Positions 3,314 through 5,469 of a DNA stretch of 5,469 bases are shown piece by piece. The DNA is from Chlamydiae bacterium RIFCSPHIGHO2_12_FULL_49_9 (GTDB lineage Bacteria; Chlamydiota; Chlamydiia; Chlamydiales; SM23-39). How positions within the stretch are numbered: the first letter of the stretch is position 1; each line of letters opens with the position of its first letter. The stretch lies in NCBI GenBank assembly GCA_001794935.1, contig MGLY01000052.1, positions 1 through 5,469 on the forward strand, written 5' to 3'. The position numbers were made by a program, and so were the translations under genes. The notes under the pieces were generated by a model. The model ran no database searches. It worked only from the letters and a program-made list of their open reading frames with translations, and was not told the origin of the DNA.

Positions 3314-5469
3314 ATGCTCTCGCAAGAGATTCGCCGCTCGTTTTTAAACTATTTTAAATCCAAAGGGCACACGATCGTGCCGTCATCCCCCGTCATCCCC
3401 CATGACGATCCCACGCTGCTTTTTATCAACGCGGGGATGAACCAGTTTAAAGACGTCTTCTTGGGCAAGTCCAAGCGCGACTATGTGAGAGCAGTGACGA
3501 CCCAAAAGTGCATCCGCGTCGGCGGCAAGCACAACGACTTGGACAATGTGGGACATACATCGCGCCACCTGACGTTTTTTGAGATGCTCGGCAACTTCTC
3601 TTTTGGCGACTACTTTAAAAAAGAGGCGATCGCTTTTGCCTGGGAAGTAGCGACGCAGGTATTTGCTCTGGAGGCAGAGAAGATCTGGGTCTCTGTCTAC
3701 AAAGACGACGATGAGGCACACGCCCTTTGGGAAAAGCACATTCCGGTAAACAGGATCGTCCGCTTTGGAGAGAAAGAAAATTTTTGGGCGATGGGTGAAA
3801 CCGGCCCTTGCGGCCCTTGCTCAGAGCTTCTGTACGATCGGGGCGAAAAGTATGGCCCGGCGAAGAACCCGAAAGAGGACTTTTCCGGAGAGAGATATTT
3901 GGAGTTCTGGAATTTGGTTTTCATGCAGTTTTCTAAAGACGCCAGTGGCAAAATGGAGCCGCTTCCGAAAAAATCGATCGACACTGGCTCGGGTCTTGAG
4001 AGGGTGGCGTCCTTGAAGTTGGAGGTCGACTCGGTCTTCCAGACAGATATTTTGAGAGGGCTCATCGCTGAAGTGGAGACGATCTCGGGCAAGACCTATG
4101 ATCTGCAAAATACAACGCTTGCTCCCGCATTCCATGTGATCGCAGATCACATTCGGAGCCTCTCTTTTGCAATCGCCGACGGCGTGCAGCCGAGCAATAC
4201 GGATAGAGGCTATGTTCTTCGAAAAATTTTAAGAAGAGCTGTCCGCTACGGAAGGACGCTTGGGCTGCAGAGGCCGTTTCTTGCGGGATTGCTGCCGCGC
4301 CTTATTAGCTCAATGGGAGAAGATTTCCCCGAGCTGAAAGGAGCTGAAAATAGAATCACCGAGATTTTGACACTGGAAGAAGAAGCTTTTATCCGCACTC
4401 TGCAAAGAGGCGGTCAGCTTTTAGGCCAGGTGATCGAGCGCTCTCAAAAAGAGGCGCAAAAAATCACGGGCGAAGATGCGTTCAAGTTAAAAGACACCTA
4501 TGGCTTTCCCTTAGAGGAGATCCAGCTCATTGCAAAAGATGAAAACCTCGATGTCGATCTCAAGCGGTTCCAAGAGCTAGAGGATGAGGCTAAGAATAAG
4601 TCGAGAAAAGCGCACAAGACAGAGGCGCAAAAGTTCGACCCCAATTTCTTTGCCGACTTTACCAAGACGCATTTCGACGGCTACCAGCACACGAGCACAG
4701 AATCAAAGCTGCTCGGCATTGTTATGGGGGGCCAGTTTGTCAGCCACATTGAATCGGGACAAGAGGGGATCCTCCTTCTCGACAAAACGCCTTTTTATCC
4801 CGAGATGGGAGGACAAGTCGGAGATACCGGCGAGATCCAAAAAGGAACAAATGCATTCCAAGTGTATGACACAACGGCGCCTTTTCCCGGCGTGATCGCG
4901 CATCTCGGCAAGATGGGATCGGGAACGCTGAAAAAAAACGATCAGGTCGTAGCCTCGATTGATGTGAAGCGGCGCGTCGAAATCAGAAACAACCACACGG
5001 CGACCCACCTGCTTCACTGGGCACTACAGAAGGTGCTCGGCCCTCACATCAAACAGGCGGGCTCGCTCGTAGATGAAAAAAGGCTCCGCTTTGACTTTAG
5101 CCACCATAAACCCCTCTCTCCTGCCGAGCTGAAAGAGATCGAGCGGCTCGTCAATGAAAAAATCCGCGAGAACCTCCCCGTTCAAACCTATGAGCTCTCT
5201 TTTGAGGAAGCCCAAAAGCGCTCGGAGATCAAACAGTTCTTCGGCGAGAAATATGGAGACAGAGTCCGCGTTGTCGACATCGAATTTTCCAAAGAGCTCT
5301 GCGGGGGCACGCATGCACTGAGAGCGGGCGATCTTGGGCTTTTTAAAATTGCCAAAGAGAGCAGCATCGCAGCCGGAGTGCGCCGCATCGAGGCTGTAAC
5401 CGGAAAATATGCCGAAGAGCTGATCGAGGCGGGAGAGGCAATCCTCCAATCGGCATCGGCGCATCTCAA
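3314..5469 (+). CDS. alaS: Alanyl-tRNA synthetase, N-terminal 718 residues (3' end beyond window)
   Basis: Class II synthetase that charges tRNA-Ala with alanine in the cytoplasm and hydrolyses Ser/Gly-tRNA-Ala. The frame is open for 718 codons with no shift. Aminoacylation core: NAGMNQFKDVF (39-49), motif 2 region KCIRVGGKHNDLDNVG (65-80, Arg68) with TFFEMLGNFSFGDYF (87-101), and motif 3 DTGSGLERVASLK (223-235). A helical tRNA-recognition region lies at about 240-450. Editing domain: FYPEMGGQVGDTG (494-506), the zinc/editing pair His561 and His565 in NNHTATHLLH, and Cys663 with His667 in CGGTH. These match E. coli H564, H568, C666 and H670, so proofreading should be intact. Compared with about 875 residues in full-length enzymes, only the oligomerising C-Ala part is off the window. 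ATG 3314 gives the normal N-terminus (SQEIRRSFLNYF) and has AAAGG six bases upstream. It is a housekeeping gene with no unusual residues. Confidence 0.98.
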   Translation, partial: MLSQEIRRSFLNYFKSKGHTIVPSSPVIPHDDPTLLFINAGMNQFKDVFLGKSKRDYVRAVTTQKCIRVGGKHNDLDNVGHTSRHLTFFEMLGNFSFGDYFKKEAIAFAWEVATQVFALEAEKIWVSVYKDDDEAHALWEKHIPVNRIVRFGEKENFWAMGETGPCGPCSELLYDRGEKYGPAKNPKEDFSGERYLEFWNLVFMQFSKDASGKMEPLPKKSIDTGSGLERVASLKLEVDSVFQTDILRGLIAEVETISGKTYDLQNTTLAPAFHVIADHIRSLSFAIADGVQPSNTDRGYVLRKILRRAVRYGRTLGLQRPFLAGLLPRLISSMGEDFPELKGAENRITEILTLEEEAFIRTLQRGGQLLGQVIERSQKEAQKITGEDAFKLKDTYGFPLEEIQLIAKDENLDVDLKRFQELEDEAKNKSRKAHKTEAQKFDPNFFADFTKTHFDGYQHTSTESKLLGIVMGGQFVSHIESGQEGILLLDKTPFYPEMGGQVGDTGEIQKGTNAFQVYDTTAPFPGVIAHLGKMGSGTLKKNDQVVASIDVKRRVEIRNNHTATHLLHWALQKVLGPHIKQAGSLVDEKRLRFDFSHHKPLSPAELKEIERLVNEKIRENLPVQTYELSFEEAQKRSEIKQFFGEKYGDRVRVVDIEFSKELCGGTHALRAGDLGLFKIAKESSIAAGVRRIEAVTGKYAEELIEAGEAILQSASAHL

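Noticed and set aside
3383..4150. Minus-strand frames opposite alaS (3383-3739, 3697-4092, 3821-4150; likewise 4703-5017 and 5024-5464)
   Set aside because: Shadows of the uninterrupted AlaRS frame. They arise from its rather GC-rich third positions and have no ribosome binding sites or domains.
1..5469. tRNA, rRNA, CRISPR array or riboswitch (including a T-box for alaS)
   Set aside because: No regularly spaced repeats, cloverleaf or rRNA-like sequence was seen. The alaS leader of about 20-80 bp is too short for a T-box.

Overview
The window looks like a chromosomal segment from a member of the Chlamydiota, most likely an environmental (amoeba-associated type) lineage. The reason is gene order. 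A transketolase gene and an alanyl-tRNA synthetase gene stand head to head, and from memory the same pair is adjacent and divergent in Chlamydia trachomatis (alaS/tktB, CT749/CT750). Base composition looks close to balanced by eye, higher than I would expect for Chlamydia itself. The genus cannot be fixed from this sequence alone.

Layout. Positions 1-1300 (minus) hold the N-terminal two thirds of transketolase, and 3314-5469 (plus) holds all but the C-terminal part of AlaRS. Both are intact as far as visible and run off the window edges. Between them is a block of about 1.9 kb of accessory genes. A plus-strand operon (1469-2368) encodes a RelE/HigB-superfamily toxin, its Xre/HigA-like antitoxin and a HicB-like antitoxin fragment. 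A minus-strand operon (3151 down to 2358) encodes a four-helix DUF2975 membrane protein and a small YozG-type Xre repressor. The two operons converge and their last codons overlap by 11 bp.

How the parts work together. The toxin would act on translation and be neutralised by the adjacent HTH antitoxin, which should also repress the operon from a palindrome just upstream of the toxin. The HicB-like protein is coupled to the antitoxin by an ATGA overlap. It seems to have lost its own HTH domain and has no HicA partner, so the three genes may be a hybrid toxin-antitoxin unit or a decaying one. In the other operon the repressor and membrane protein form a known two-gene pair. Its promoter is very good (TTGACC, 17 bp, GATAAT), its spacer is filled by a 16-bp near-palindrome, and the core of that element recurs exactly 21 bp upstream, which strongly suggests autoregulation.

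The most interesting structural point is a perfect 13-bp direct repeat (AGGAAATTGACTT) at 1362-1374 and 3253-3265, one copy at each edge of the accessory block. Each copy supplies a TTGACT -35 box, one to the toxin operon and one to alaS. This suggests that the block was inserted into, and duplicated part of, an ancestral alaS promoter. No transposase, integrase, tRNA, rRNA or CRISPR array is present.
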